This document shows positions 23,596 to 32,963 of a stretch of 64,000 nucleotides of DNA, piece after piece; positions within the stretch are counted from its first letter, which is position 1; each line of letters opens with the position of its first letter. A program made the position numbers and the translations under genes. The stretch lies in the NCBI GenBank assembly GCA_015057325.1, contig SVEQ01000003.1, forward strand, positions 186,001 to 250,000, given 5' to 3'. The stretch is from Lachnospiraceae bacterium (GTDB taxonomy: Bacteria > Bacillota > Clostridia > Lachnospirales > Lachnospiraceae). The notes beneath the pieces were generated by a model. The model did no database searches and was not told where the DNA came from. It saw only the letters and a list, made by a program, of their open reading frames with translations.

Positions 23596-26162
23596 TAAAA
23601 ACTATAATACTGACCTGTTGATTTATAGGTTATTCCATTAAATCTTCTTTCAACGCAGTTCCACTGACGGTATTCCAATAAAATAGAATGTTTCAATGTT
23701 TCTATTGCATTTACACTTGCATTCGCATCTATATTTTTTATAGCAATAACAACAGTATTTATTTTCGAAACATACCTTGAGTAATTACTAATCTCTCGTA
23801 ACACATCTGAATCTGGTTTATAGTATTCCTTAATCATATCTGTTTCAAATGCAATACGAAAGGTTGACCCTTTTATAAGTATTTCTGCCCCCCTGTAGCG
23901 ATTCTGAATAAAATCGCAGAGTTGATTATAATCTTTATATCCATACAGCTTTTCAATATACTTACAAGCATCGTTATAACCAATCAACAACACACTTTTA
24001 AGATTTTTTGAAAGCATCAACTTAATATACTCTGTATAATTTGTTCGTAAACAAAACTGTTTTTCAATTTGAGCTAGAAAGCTTTTATTTAAAGATTCAT
24101 ACTTCCACCGTTCTTCATGATCCTGTATTCCTCGATAGTATAGATAGTTATCAAAGATTACACCAAAGCATTTACATATAAGCTTTTCAGGGAATTCTGA
24201 TATTTCAACACCCTTATCCGGCCATTTTTGAATTATTATACTTAGCAAGGCAACCTCAGTATTAATAACATAATCCCACTTAAAAATGTCCTCAACATTT
24301 TCTTCTTTAGTATACTTGTCAAAAATATCAATGATTACGCCAACAAGGCCAATATAATGCTCAAGTTCAACAACATCTACATATACATCATTAAGCATAC
24401 CTTTTACTTTAGTCTTAATAAATCTTTCAAAACTTTTCTCGGCAGTGGTCGCTTTTCTTGATTTTCGATCAGCAGCAGTATCTATTTCTTCATCATATTT
24501 TTTTGTTTTACCACCTGCTTTTTCATTTTCATCACTCCAGGTTCGTCCCATGAATCTATTAATAAATATGCGTCTTATTTTTTCCATTTGTCTGTATCTT
24601 TTATACGCATACCTATATTCATCAGGAATCTGAAAATCGACTATGTAATCTTCTGCCTCTCCTTCATTTCCTTCCCGCTCAAGCTTAATCTGATTGATAT
24701 ACTTTTGATTATTCATATATTCTTGCCAATCAGCAAAACATGTAGCATCAGCATTAAGTACTTTTATTCTATCCTCAAGATATTTATCTCCAGACGAATC
24801 CGCATCAAAATCAGCCAGATCATCTCGTTTTCCCTGTACAACCCTATTATTCGATAGAATAACCGTGCTATATGTCCAACAACGAATGTTTTCCATATTA
24901 TTATCGAAAACAATATTAATCTCAAATATTTCCGATATATTTTCACGTATTTCCTCAGGAATAGTTACAATAAGCTCATCACCAACATAATCATATTCAA
25001 GTTCAGTATCGCCAAGCATTATTGCAATTCCATCAATTCTCTTTCCGTATCCTAAATACAACTCAAGTAATCCCTTGACCTCACCATATTTGTAATAGAA
25101 ATTTAACACCTCACTGTGTTCAAAAATCATGGGTTGACTTAACAATTTTTTAGAATCATCTATAACCATATTCTCAAAGAAGTAATCAAATTCATCATTT
25201 TCACCGACTTCGAAAAGATCACACTCCACATTTCCGCCATTATCATAAGTGCTTATTAATGCAGACAACGTACAATTTGCACTTCCGTAAAGAATATAGT
25301 CTTTATCATTAGTCTTAAACTGAAAAACTTTTCCATGATAAAAGTTTCCACTACTACTTGATGTATTGTCTTTAAACTTAGTAAATTTAGAAATATGATG
25401 AATAATATGGTTATCATCATTGTATTGCACAGGAAATGTACTAAACTCATTTTGAATATAGAGCTTAATGTCAGCACTAGGAAAAGCCTCAATAATTTCT
25501 CTTAATGCCAGAAGCTCTTTGTCATAATATGGCACAGCTATATTTATGCCTGTTACATTATCTGTAATTAAAGAAGTAACTTGATTCAGAATTGGCTTAT
25601 CTAGATTATGAACCAGATACGTTTCACCATTATTAGCCACTTTATGATAATAGATATATTCCTTTGCTGCTTTCAACATCTCATTATCAAGCTTATATGA
25701 TTTTTCATTAATATTCTGAAAAAAATCGATAGCATCAACTATAACATCCAGATATTCCGGATGTTCTGGACTATAATCTATAAAATTAAATATCTCATTA
25801 TTGATAGCATAACCTGAAGTTTTAATGTTGGCACTTCCGACAAATAGTCTTGCTTTTTTCTCACCCAGCAGAAGTATAACCTTGGGATGAAATGAACCAT
25901 TCATTTGAACAGGATTTACCATATACTTTCTGCCTATATGACATCCACTATGTTCCATGTCAAAATCATTAAGAGCATTTGTCAATTCTTTTGAATCAAC
26001 AAATACTGAGATTTTCTTCACATCCTTAGCATATAAACGATTCAACACTGCCCGTTCAAAAAATCCTATTTCAAAGTTAAAGGTAGTCATTAATGCCATA
26101 TCATAACCTGAACACCTTGAAAGTTCATCTAATATGCTATATTTCTTTTCTTCAGCAGCCAT
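23595..26162 (-). CDS. Two-HKD phospholipase D-like protein
   Basis: An 855-residue protein. Two phospholipase D half-sites are visible: FHPKVILLLG with LFVGSANIKTSG (His92, Lys94, GSAN 109-112), and FYHGKVFQF with LYGSANCTLS (His276, Lys278, GSAN 293-296). Both are complete H-x-K...GSxN motifs, so a functional phosphodiesterase, probably a nuclease, is likely. The remaining 530 residues are unrecognised, mostly helical and rich in Tyr, Ile and Glu, possibly a target-recognition part. No transmembrane segment is seen. It follows the 490-residue partner by 12 bases. Confidence 0.8.
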   Translation of the reverse strand: MAAEEKKYSILDELSRCSGYDMALMTTFNFEIGFFERAVLNRLYAKDVKKISVFVDSKELTNALNDFDMEHSGCHIGRKYMVNPVQMNGSFHPKVILLLGEKKARLFVGSANIKTSGYAINNEIFNFIDYSPEHPEYLDVIVDAIDFFQNINEKSYKLDNEMLKAAKEYIYYHKVANNGETYLVHNLDKPILNQVTSLITDNVTGINIAVPYYDKELLALREIIEAFPSADIKLYIQNEFSTFPVQYNDDNHIIHHISKFTKFKDNTSSSSGNFYHGKVFQFKTNDKDYILYGSANCTLSALISTYDNGGNVECDLFEVGENDEFDYFFENMVIDDSKKLLSQPMIFEHSEVLNFYYKYGEVKGLLELYLGYGKRIDGIAIMLGDTELEYDYVGDELIVTIPEEIRENISEIFEINIVFDNNMENIRCWTYSTVILSNNRVVQGKRDDLADFDADSSGDKYLEDRIKVLNADATCFADWQEYMNNQKYINQIKLEREGNEGEAEDYIVDFQIPDEYRYAYKRYRQMEKIRRIFINRFMGRTWSDENEKAGGKTKKYDEEIDTAADRKSRKATTAEKSFERFIKTKVKGMLNDVYVDVVELEHYIGLVGVIIDIFDKYTKEENVEDIFKWDYVINTEVALLSIIIQKWPDKGVEISEFPEKLICKCFGVIFDNYLYYRGIQDHEERWKYESLNKSFLAQIEKQFCLRTNYTEYIKLMLSKNLKSVLLIGYNDACKYIEKLYGYKDYNQLCDFIQNRYRGAEILIKGSTFRIAFETDMIKEYYKPDSDVLREISNYSRYVSKINTVVIAIKNIDANASVNAIETLKHSILLEYRQWNCVERRFNGITYKSTGQYYSF

Positions 26163-26174
26163 ATTCCCTACCTC

Positions 26175-27647
26175 CTATAGCATATCAAGATCTCTCATAA
26201 CTTGTGTAAGCTGAACCATTCTATTTTCCTGAAAGAAAACATCATACTCATGTTTTCGTATATACCTTCCATCAATTATTTCATAATAAAAACCGTCTCT
26301 ACCCTGTAGCAACTTATTAAATGCCGTATAATAATGTTGTTCAACAAGCCAATGCTTCATTATATAAACGATAAAGTCCTTAATCGTTTTATCCATATGA
26401 TTTTTTACTTGCAAAAACAATTCATTTATGGAAATAGACTGACTATCTTCTCCATATTCAAAGAATATCTTTTCATCCCCAAAATCAGTTCTGTCAACAA
26501 AACGATTATATACAGAAAGAATTATCTTCAACCCATTTTCTATACTGTATGATGAAGTATTTCTTTGAGCAGTTGCAGAAATCATCTTCTCTCTAGTATT
26601 AAAGTCATATTCACATTCTTCTATAACATCAGAAATCTTAGATTCCAAATCCCACTTATAATCTGCATTATTAATGGATTGAGAAATCCATTCCTTGAGC
26701 ATCAATGTACCATTTAGTTGTTCTAGCATATACTTCCAAATCATTCCTATTCCGCTAGCAAAATACATTCTACCAACAACTATTTCCCATTTGTTCACAA
26801 CAGCAACCAGCGCATCATCCACAACAAGATCTTTTCCGTTTGGTAGCTGATGGTCATAAAACATCTGACGACAAACCGTCCTATTCATTTCTGTAACGCC
26901 ATTATCGGTTACAATAGTTTTTAAATAATTACCACAATCCGTTAGCAAACGGCTCCGATTAATCAGTTGAACAGCTCTGTCATCTTCAAACAGATAATGA
27001 CGTAGTAATCCCTTACATTCATCGAATCCATCTAACCCCAAATTTATAACCTTACCATATTCTTCCAGAACATCTCGTGGAACCGCTTTTTCATTTCTTC
27101 TATATTCTTTATAGTATCTAGTATTTTTAATTACAGCTTCAAAAGCTTTTGCCATTTCCTCCCCTTCCAGTCTCAACACAGGGAAACTATATGACTTATC
27201 ATTCTCCGGATCATAATCGGTTATAAAATACATTGATAGGCATCCCGCATTATAATACTGCATTCCACCATAAGTAGTTTTAAAGTAATTCGGATTAAAC
27301 AGATATGGACCAGACGGATTTTCATCAATATCAATCTGTGACTGTTGCTTTCCAACGAGGTTGCTTTGATCAGATCCCTCTGTAAGCAAAGTTGCCAAAA
27401 CAAAGAAATAGTCTTGTCGTTTCAGATACTTATCAAATGCTGTAAGGTTGTGTTCCTCTATTCCAGAATACCTATAGAAATCGTAATAAATCCATGCCAT
27501 AAACGGCCAATAAAACGCTCTAGGGGTAACGGTATTTACAACAGGACATATTTCAGCCTGTATAGTAGTAGCAACCCCCTCAATCCCAAGGCTATCTCTC
27601 GTTGTAAAGTTTTTTGATATGTTATTTAACTTTGGTCCTTTAGGCAT
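26175..27647 (-). CDS. Unrecognised partner of the PLD-like protein
   Basis: A 490-residue protein with no family I can name. The N-terminus (FTTRDSLGIEGVATTIQAEI then NTVTPRAFYWPFMAWIYYDF) has a 'RDxLGI ... RAxYWxFxxW' pattern that I associate with proteins paired with helicase or PLD genes in restriction-like loci (for instance DUF6361), but this is from memory. The rest is helical, with no ATPase or nuclease motif. It lies 12 bases before the PLD gene and 102 after the preceding nuclease gene, so the two probably form a unit. Confidence 0.55.
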   Translation of the reverse strand: MPKGPKLNNISKNFTTRDSLGIEGVATTIQAEICPVVNTVTPRAFYWPFMAWIYYDFYRYSGIEEHNLTAFDKYLKRQDYFFVLATLLTEGSDQSNLVGKQQSQIDIDENPSGPYLFNPNYFKTTYGGMQYYNAGCLSMYFITDYDPENDKSYSFPVLRLEGEEMAKAFEAVIKNTRYYKEYRRNEKAVPRDVLEEYGKVINLGLDGFDECKGLLRHYLFEDDRAVQLINRSRLLTDCGNYLKTIVTDNGVTEMNRTVCRQMFYDHQLPNGKDLVVDDALVAVVNKWEIVVGRMYFASGIGMIWKYMLEQLNGTLMLKEWISQSINNADYKWDLESKISDVIEECEYDFNTREKMISATAQRNTSSYSIENGLKIILSVYNRFVDRTDFGDEKIFFEYGEDSQSISINELFLQVKNHMDKTIKDFIVYIMKHWLVEQHYYTAFNKLLQGRDGFYYEIIDGRYIRKHEYDVFFQENRMVQLTQVMRDLDML

Positions 27648-27749
27648 ATGTATTCCTCATAACATCTTAAAAATCAAAACAAATTGTTATTTTATTTTTC
27701 TAAATATACATTTATGTTCTCCAGTCACCATGCCATACTCTGATCTTAC

Positions 27750-29120
27750 CTATGCTTTACTAGCAGATTCCTGTATATTTCCATCTATCAGATAGCATAT
27801 AATTTTATTATTTCTCATGGTGTTATAATAATCCTGAAACTTATCAAGCCTACTTCTATTACCATTATCTATTATTAAATAAATAGCTTTATTAGTGTTT
27901 TCTTGCTCCATGTACATAGGTAACTGAGTTTGTATACCATGTAACAACTGCGAATTAGAGGTTAGTTTTATTTCAACCACTACTTTTTCCTTATACCCTT
28001 TAGATAATTTGAAATCAACAGGACCATGTCCGTTATTAGGTTCTCGAGATATATCAATATTATTAGCTTTACAATATGAATCTGCAATTCCAAAAAACAA
28101 CAGTTGTGCCGCAGACTCATGTTTGGGCTTGTATTTATCATCATAAAGAAGACGCCACAATCCATTTGCTTCCACTAATATTTTAAATTGTTCACATATT
28201 TTTTCGACAACACCTAATACTTGTTTTATATTTTTCGGTTGTGATAATTCAAGCGGATAATTATTCACCTGCTCTCTCGATTTTATATACCAAATATATT
28301 CCCCTTTAGGATCTGTTTCAAAATCATATTTTGGCAAAACCATATTTTTATATTTCTTTATGACTTCATCCCTAAACTCCAATTTTGTTTTTAATAAATA
28401 ATAAACTTCTTCTTTTGATAACCTACTTCTATTTCCTAAGTCTAAAATTTCATTGATTTCATCCCTAACTCTTTTATTTTCCGAACATGCAAATTCTATA
28501 TCACCAAATTCTTCTGCAACTGGTAAAGGTGATAATATTTGTTGGGGCAGCAACAGAATTTCCTTATTGTTATACGGATTTATTGCTAATCCATTATCAC
28601 CGTCAATAATATTTAATTCTTTCTGTATTCGTTTATTATATGATATAATCACATCTTTCAATATATATGTAATCAAATCACTTATCCTATCGCACCCCAT
28701 CTTTTCTTGAAACACACCAAGCAATTCAAATATAACCGGATCCACACTACCAGCTTCCAATAATTCAGAAATACATACTAATATTTGCTTTCGTAATATA
28801 GAGCCAATTGCATTTCCTGACGTTCCTGAATTTGAATAACCCAAGCAGGTACCTTGTATCTCTTTAAAGGACAAAAGGCTATCCGCTTTTTTCCAAAACA
28901 TATCATACTTACTTTTAGAAACTTTAATAAGTGAAATTATTTTATTAAAATAGTCACATACTATTTGCTCTGCACCAATAAATTCTTCTATTGTGCAGTC
29001 CTTCAAAAGAGCAGGATCTATAAAATAATTTGTGTCGACATCCAAAATCACATCAAGCGCTAATGTTGATTTAAACTTTTTCTTACTAACATTATAATAA
29101 TCCGAAAAAGATATTGCCAT
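27750..29120 (-). CDS. PD-(D/E)XK nuclease-domain protein
   Basis: A 456-residue protein. The C-terminal domain shows NNGHGPVDFKLSKGYKEKV and VVEIKLTSN: Asp369 and E383-x-K385, followed by a helix with Gln (IQTQLPMYM). This is a PD-(D/E)XK site. The first 300 residues are helical with no motif I recognise (SDYYNVSKKKFKSTLALDVI). It stands between hsdR (79 bases) and the PLD unit (102 bases), on the same strand; a defence role is inferred from the company only. Confidence 0.7.
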   Translation of the reverse strand: MAISFSDYYNVSKKKFKSTLALDVILDVDTNYFIDPALLKDCTIEEFIGAEQIVCDYFNKIISLIKVSKSKYDMFWKKADSLLSFKEIQGTCLGYSNSGTSGNAIGSILRKQILVCISELLEAGSVDPVIFELLGVFQEKMGCDRISDLITYILKDVIISYNKRIQKELNIIDGDNGLAINPYNNKEILLLPQQILSPLPVAEEFGDIEFACSENKRVRDEINEILDLGNRSRLSKEEVYYLLKTKLEFRDEVIKKYKNMVLPKYDFETDPKGEYIWYIKSREQVNNYPLELSQPKNIKQVLGVVEKICEQFKILVEANGLWRLLYDDKYKPKHESAAQLLFFGIADSYCKANNIDISREPNNGHGPVDFKLSKGYKEKVVVEIKLTSNSQLLHGIQTQLPMYMEQENTNKAIYLIIDNGNRSRLDKFQDYYNTMRNNKIICYLIDGNIQESASKA

Positions 29121-29199
29121 TTATTCCACACTCCTTTGCTTTTATATATCATTATTTCAATTAACAAATACACATCAACTACATTTAATCAAATCCCTC

Positions 29200-32175
29200 T
29201 CACCCATTCCTCAAACTTGAATATATCTCTTCTGTAAAGATTCCCAATACCTCTTTCTTAATCTCATCATTGGATAATAGAAGTCCAAAGAAATCTTGAT
29301 TTTGTTCTAGTCCTTCTATCAGAGCATCGTCAATGTCATCAAAATAAGAAAACTCAAAATCTTGAACTGTATTGTTCTTTGCTGACGCCTTTAACTTATC
29401 ACTCTTCATAAGAATGTCTCTTATCTGCATCATAGCCTTTACAGCAACATCATTATCATATGATTTTCCGGTTTTGCTATTTATCTCATCTATTATTTCA
29501 CTAAGTCTCTTTTCTTTATCTTCCGTCAAGCCAAAAGTTTCAGCATTTGGCAACTTGACTATCGGTTGTGATGCAAGTTTTTCGCCTTTATGTTCCTTAT
29601 CTTTCTTTTGAACAAAATTTGTTGCCTTAAGTTTTCCATCAAGATTAAATCCAATACCTGGATTGTTAAGGTTTATAAACGCCAGCAAATATATTAGATA
29701 CCTATATTTTTTATGTAATTCTATATCTTCAAAGCTACTTACTTGCGTCAAAAACTCATAATACCTAACGAAACTTCTCATACTCATAACAATTTCGCGT
29801 TGTCTTGTGTATTCATAAGTCTCAATATTATTCTTTGTTTTGTTGAAATAGAATATTAGTCTCTGCTTCTGCCTTGCATCAACTTTCTCCGACGAATATA
29901 TAATTTCTACTGTACTGTCAATATCCGCAGGATCAATTACAGCATATCCATCAACTTTTGCTTCGAGTTCATATATCGAACTAGGTGAAACAGAATTGGA
30001 TAAGAGTGTTGTTGTATAATATTTTGAAAATGCATCTTGCATATCCTTATACGAATTAACAAAATCTAATATAAAAGTACGTTTCTCATACGGTGGACAT
30101 ATACGATTAAGTCTTGAAAGTGTTTGGACTGCATTAACTCCTTTAAGTTTCTTAAGGATATACATCGCACATAATTTAGGTTCATCAAATCCAGTCTGAT
30201 ATTTATTGGCAACAAGCAAAACATTGTAATCACTCGTCGCAAAGTTTTCCGGAAGTTTATCTTCAGCAAAGCCATTCATTCCCATCTCCGTGTACTCTGT
30301 CTCATCATCTGGTAATTTTACCTTACCGGAAAACGCAACAAGTGCACTAACATCATCATAACCTTTGCGTTCTATATAATCTTGAAATGCCTGTCTATAT
30401 TTAACAGCACCTTGACGACTTGCAGTGATAACCATAGCTTTAGCCTGACCACCAAGTTCTTGCATTACAGTTGTTCGAAAATGTTCTACTATCACTTCAA
30501 TTCGTTGTGAAATATTCGTATCGTGCAATTCAACAAAACGAGCAATCTGTCTCTTTGCAGCATTGGTTTTCATCATTGGATCTTCTTCAATTTCTTTATT
30601 GAGCTTATAGAAAGTATCATACGTTGTATAATTCTGTAATACATCAAGTATAAAGCCCTCTTCAATTGCTTGTTTCATACTATAAATATGAAATGCTTCC
30701 CTAAGACCTTTTTTATTAACCCTACCAAATAATTGTAAGGTTGTTGGCTTTGGTGTAGCTGTAAATGCAAAGATTGATACATTGTCTTGCTTGCCATGTT
30801 TTCCAATTTCATCGATTATCAAATCTTCAACATCTGATTCCTCAACATCTATATCTGTCGAGCCAAGAACCTGAGTTACGGCAATCATATCTCTACCTGA
30901 TGTTGAAGAATGTGCCTCATCTATTATCACCGCAAACTTTTTATTCTTAAGTCCGCTTACAGAATCAACAATATAAGGAAACTTTTGTATTGTCGTTGCT
31001 ATTATCTTAGTATTACTATTAAGAGCTATTGCAAGATCTTCCGAATTACAATCTTTATCCATAACTCTAATCAACCCCGACTTGTGTTCCAAGCCCATCA
31101 CTGCACGTTGTAATTGTCTATCAACAACAAGCCTGTCCGTAACTATAATAATATTATCGAAGATGATCTTATTCTCCGAATCGTGCAAGCTACACAAACG
31201 ATGAGATAACCATGCAATGCTATTTGTTTTACCCGAACCAGCAGAATGCTGAATTAAATAATTCTGTGTGGTTTTATTAACCTTAACATCTTCAAGAGTT
31301 TTTCTTATAACATCCAACTGATGATAACGAGGAAAGATAACGTTTTCCGTTATCTTTATTTTTCCGGTCAGTTCATCTTTCTTTTCTTCTGTTTTAATAA
31401 ACATAAACTTTGATATTATTTCAATCAAAGCATCTTTTTTTAATATATCTTCCCACATATAAGACACACTATATTTATCTTCATATACAGGATTACCTGC
31501 ACCAGTATTAATACCTTCTCCTTTACCCTGATTAAACGGCAAAAAATATGTGTCATTACCTAACAACTTCGTGGTCATATAACACTCATTCAAGTCCATG
31601 GCAAAATTAACCAAACAACCAGCCTTAAACAAGAATAGTCTTGTCTTCGGATCTCTTTGGGTTCTGTACTGACTTATTGCATTGTGATAACTTTGACCTG
31701 CCATGTTGCATTTCAATTCAAACGACATAATAGCAAAGCCATTAATAAAGATTACTAAATCAACACGCTCCTTATCAGATGCCCATACCTCTTCCATTAC
31801 CGAGAATATGTTTTTATCATACAACTCATTAAGCTCTTTGTTATAATCGGTAGCCGGTTTAGTGTACATCAATATAAGTTTCTGTTTGCAAATTTCAACA
31901 CCGTGCTTAAGTACATACAACAAACTTCCATTAGTTTTTGTAACCTCAGTATTTATAGCACCAATAATTGTATCTTCTAAATCGCTTTTATATATCTTTG
32001 ACAGAGTATCCATAGCCTCCGGTTGAGTATCATTAAGGAACTGAAATAATAGTTCTCTATCGACAGCAAACAATCTGTCAAAGTTATTTGCATCTCTGAT
32101 TATATATCCATTATCCTGTTCCAATCTTTCTAGTATATACTTTTGATATTCCTTCTCCGATAGTATATTGTTCAT
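29200..32175 (-). CDS. hsdR: Type I restriction endonuclease, R subunit
   Basis: A 991-residue motor-nuclease that cuts unmodified DNA together with HsdM and HsdS. The N-terminal nuclease has Asp139 (ERVDLVIFING) and E153-x-K155 (FELKC). Helicase motifs follow: Walker A HSAGSGKTNS (about 310-319), TDRLVVDRQL, DEAH in VIIDEAHSST (419-422), FAFTATP, and VANKYQTGFDEPKL with QTLSRLNRI (motif VI). Full length and apparently intact. Its ATG overlaps the stop of a DUF4238 gene (ATGA). Confidence 0.95.
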   Translation of the reverse strand: MNNILSEKEYQKYILERLEQDNGYIIRDANNFDRLFAVDRELLFQFLNDTQPEAMDTLSKIYKSDLEDTIIGAINTEVTKTNGSLLYVLKHGVEICKQKLILMYTKPATDYNKELNELYDKNIFSVMEEVWASDKERVDLVIFINGFAIMSFELKCNMAGQSYHNAISQYRTQRDPKTRLFLFKAGCLVNFAMDLNECYMTTKLLGNDTYFLPFNQGKGEGINTGAGNPVYEDKYSVSYMWEDILKKDALIEIISKFMFIKTEEKKDELTGKIKITENVIFPRYHQLDVIRKTLEDVKVNKTTQNYLIQHSAGSGKTNSIAWLSHRLCSLHDSENKIIFDNIIIVTDRLVVDRQLQRAVMGLEHKSGLIRVMDKDCNSEDLAIALNSNTKIIATTIQKFPYIVDSVSGLKNKKFAVIIDEAHSSTSGRDMIAVTQVLGSTDIDVEESDVEDLIIDEIGKHGKQDNVSIFAFTATPKPTTLQLFGRVNKKGLREAFHIYSMKQAIEEGFILDVLQNYTTYDTFYKLNKEIEEDPMMKTNAAKRQIARFVELHDTNISQRIEVIVEHFRTTVMQELGGQAKAMVITASRQGAVKYRQAFQDYIERKGYDDVSALVAFSGKVKLPDDETEYTEMGMNGFAEDKLPENFATSDYNVLLVANKYQTGFDEPKLCAMYILKKLKGVNAVQTLSRLNRICPPYEKRTFILDFVNSYKDMQDAFSKYYTTTLLSNSVSPSSIYELEAKVDGYAVIDPADIDSTVEIIYSSEKVDARQKQRLIFYFNKTKNNIETYEYTRQREIVMSMRSFVRYYEFLTQVSSFEDIELHKKYRYLIYLLAFINLNNPGIGFNLDGKLKATNFVQKKDKEHKGEKLASQPIVKLPNAETFGLTEDKEKRLSEIIDEINSKTGKSYDNDVAVKAMMQIRDILMKSDKLKASAKNNTVQDFEFSYFDDIDDALIEGLEQNQDFFGLLLSNDEIKKEVLGIFTEEIYSSLRNG

Positions 32176-32963
32176 TTCACCTTACCCCTTACATGTTTTT
32201 TATATCGTTCAAACGATTTTTTATCCTTGGAAATAGCGTACTTACTGTATTCATTACAAACCATCAATTGATTGTACGAATCAACTATAGGTAATTTCAT
32301 CGGTATAATACTATTTGCTTTCATGAAATCATTACGCCTATCAATTAGTAAAACATAGTATTTATCGTTTATCGGCATTGCCCATCTATGCAATTCATTT
32401 TCAAAAGGCATTATCAATACCGGAAAACAGGATGTCACAAAACTAATATCCGAATTATTTTCAAAAAACACAATCTTATGAGTCTTAAACTTTTTCTCGG
32501 TAGTATGTTCAATCATAGACGTATTATGAAGTATCGCATTATTCTTGCCTTCAGCGTCTGTCCAATTAATACCAATTTCTCCGCCTACATCTTTTGTCAT
32601 ATCTATTACTACTTTATTTCGAAACAACATAGATGCCATCCATATGATAAGTAATTTGGTGTTTTCCTCATCCATAAAACTATCAAGCATCCTCTTATTA
32701 TCTAACACCTTTAGAAGTTCTTCAAAATACCCAGTATATTCTGTCTCTAACTTTTGAAATAATTCTTTCTCATATAAATTTTGATGTATTATATCTCCTT
32801 TTTCAGACGTAAATTCATATAAATCTTTTTCATAACATATGCTTGTTATATGTCTTTGTTTAATACCACCGTAATTATTTAGTACATAGCATAGGTCATT
32901 CTCTGCAAAGCATTTCAAATACATCTTTGGGACGTAATGCTCATCATGTGTATATTCCGTCAT
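32172..32963 (-). CDS. DUF4238 protein inside the type I operon
   Basis: A 263-residue protein with the DUF4238 opening HDEHYVPKMYLKCFAENDLC and an ITSICYEKDLYEF block. The family is widespread in mobile and defence DNA; its function is unknown, and the conserved HxxYVPxxYL motif suggests a metal or nucleic-acid site. It is translationally coupled on both sides: its start overlaps the hsdS stop (TAATG) and its stop overlaps the hsdR start (ATGA). That arrangement suggests a working accessory part of this restriction system. Confidence 0.88.
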   Translation of the reverse strand: MTEYTHDEHYVPKMYLKCFAENDLCYVLNNYGGIKQRHITSICYEKDLYEFTSEKGDIIHQNLYEKELFQKLETEYTGYFEELLKVLDNKRMLDSFMDEENTKLLIIWMASMLFRNKVVIDMTKDVGGEIGINWTDAEGKNNAILHNTSMIEHTTEKKFKTHKIVFFENNSDISFVTSCFPVLIMPFENELHRWAMPINDKYYVLLIDRRNDFMKANSIIPMKLPIVDSYNQLMVCNEYSKYAISKDKKSFERYKKHVRGKVK

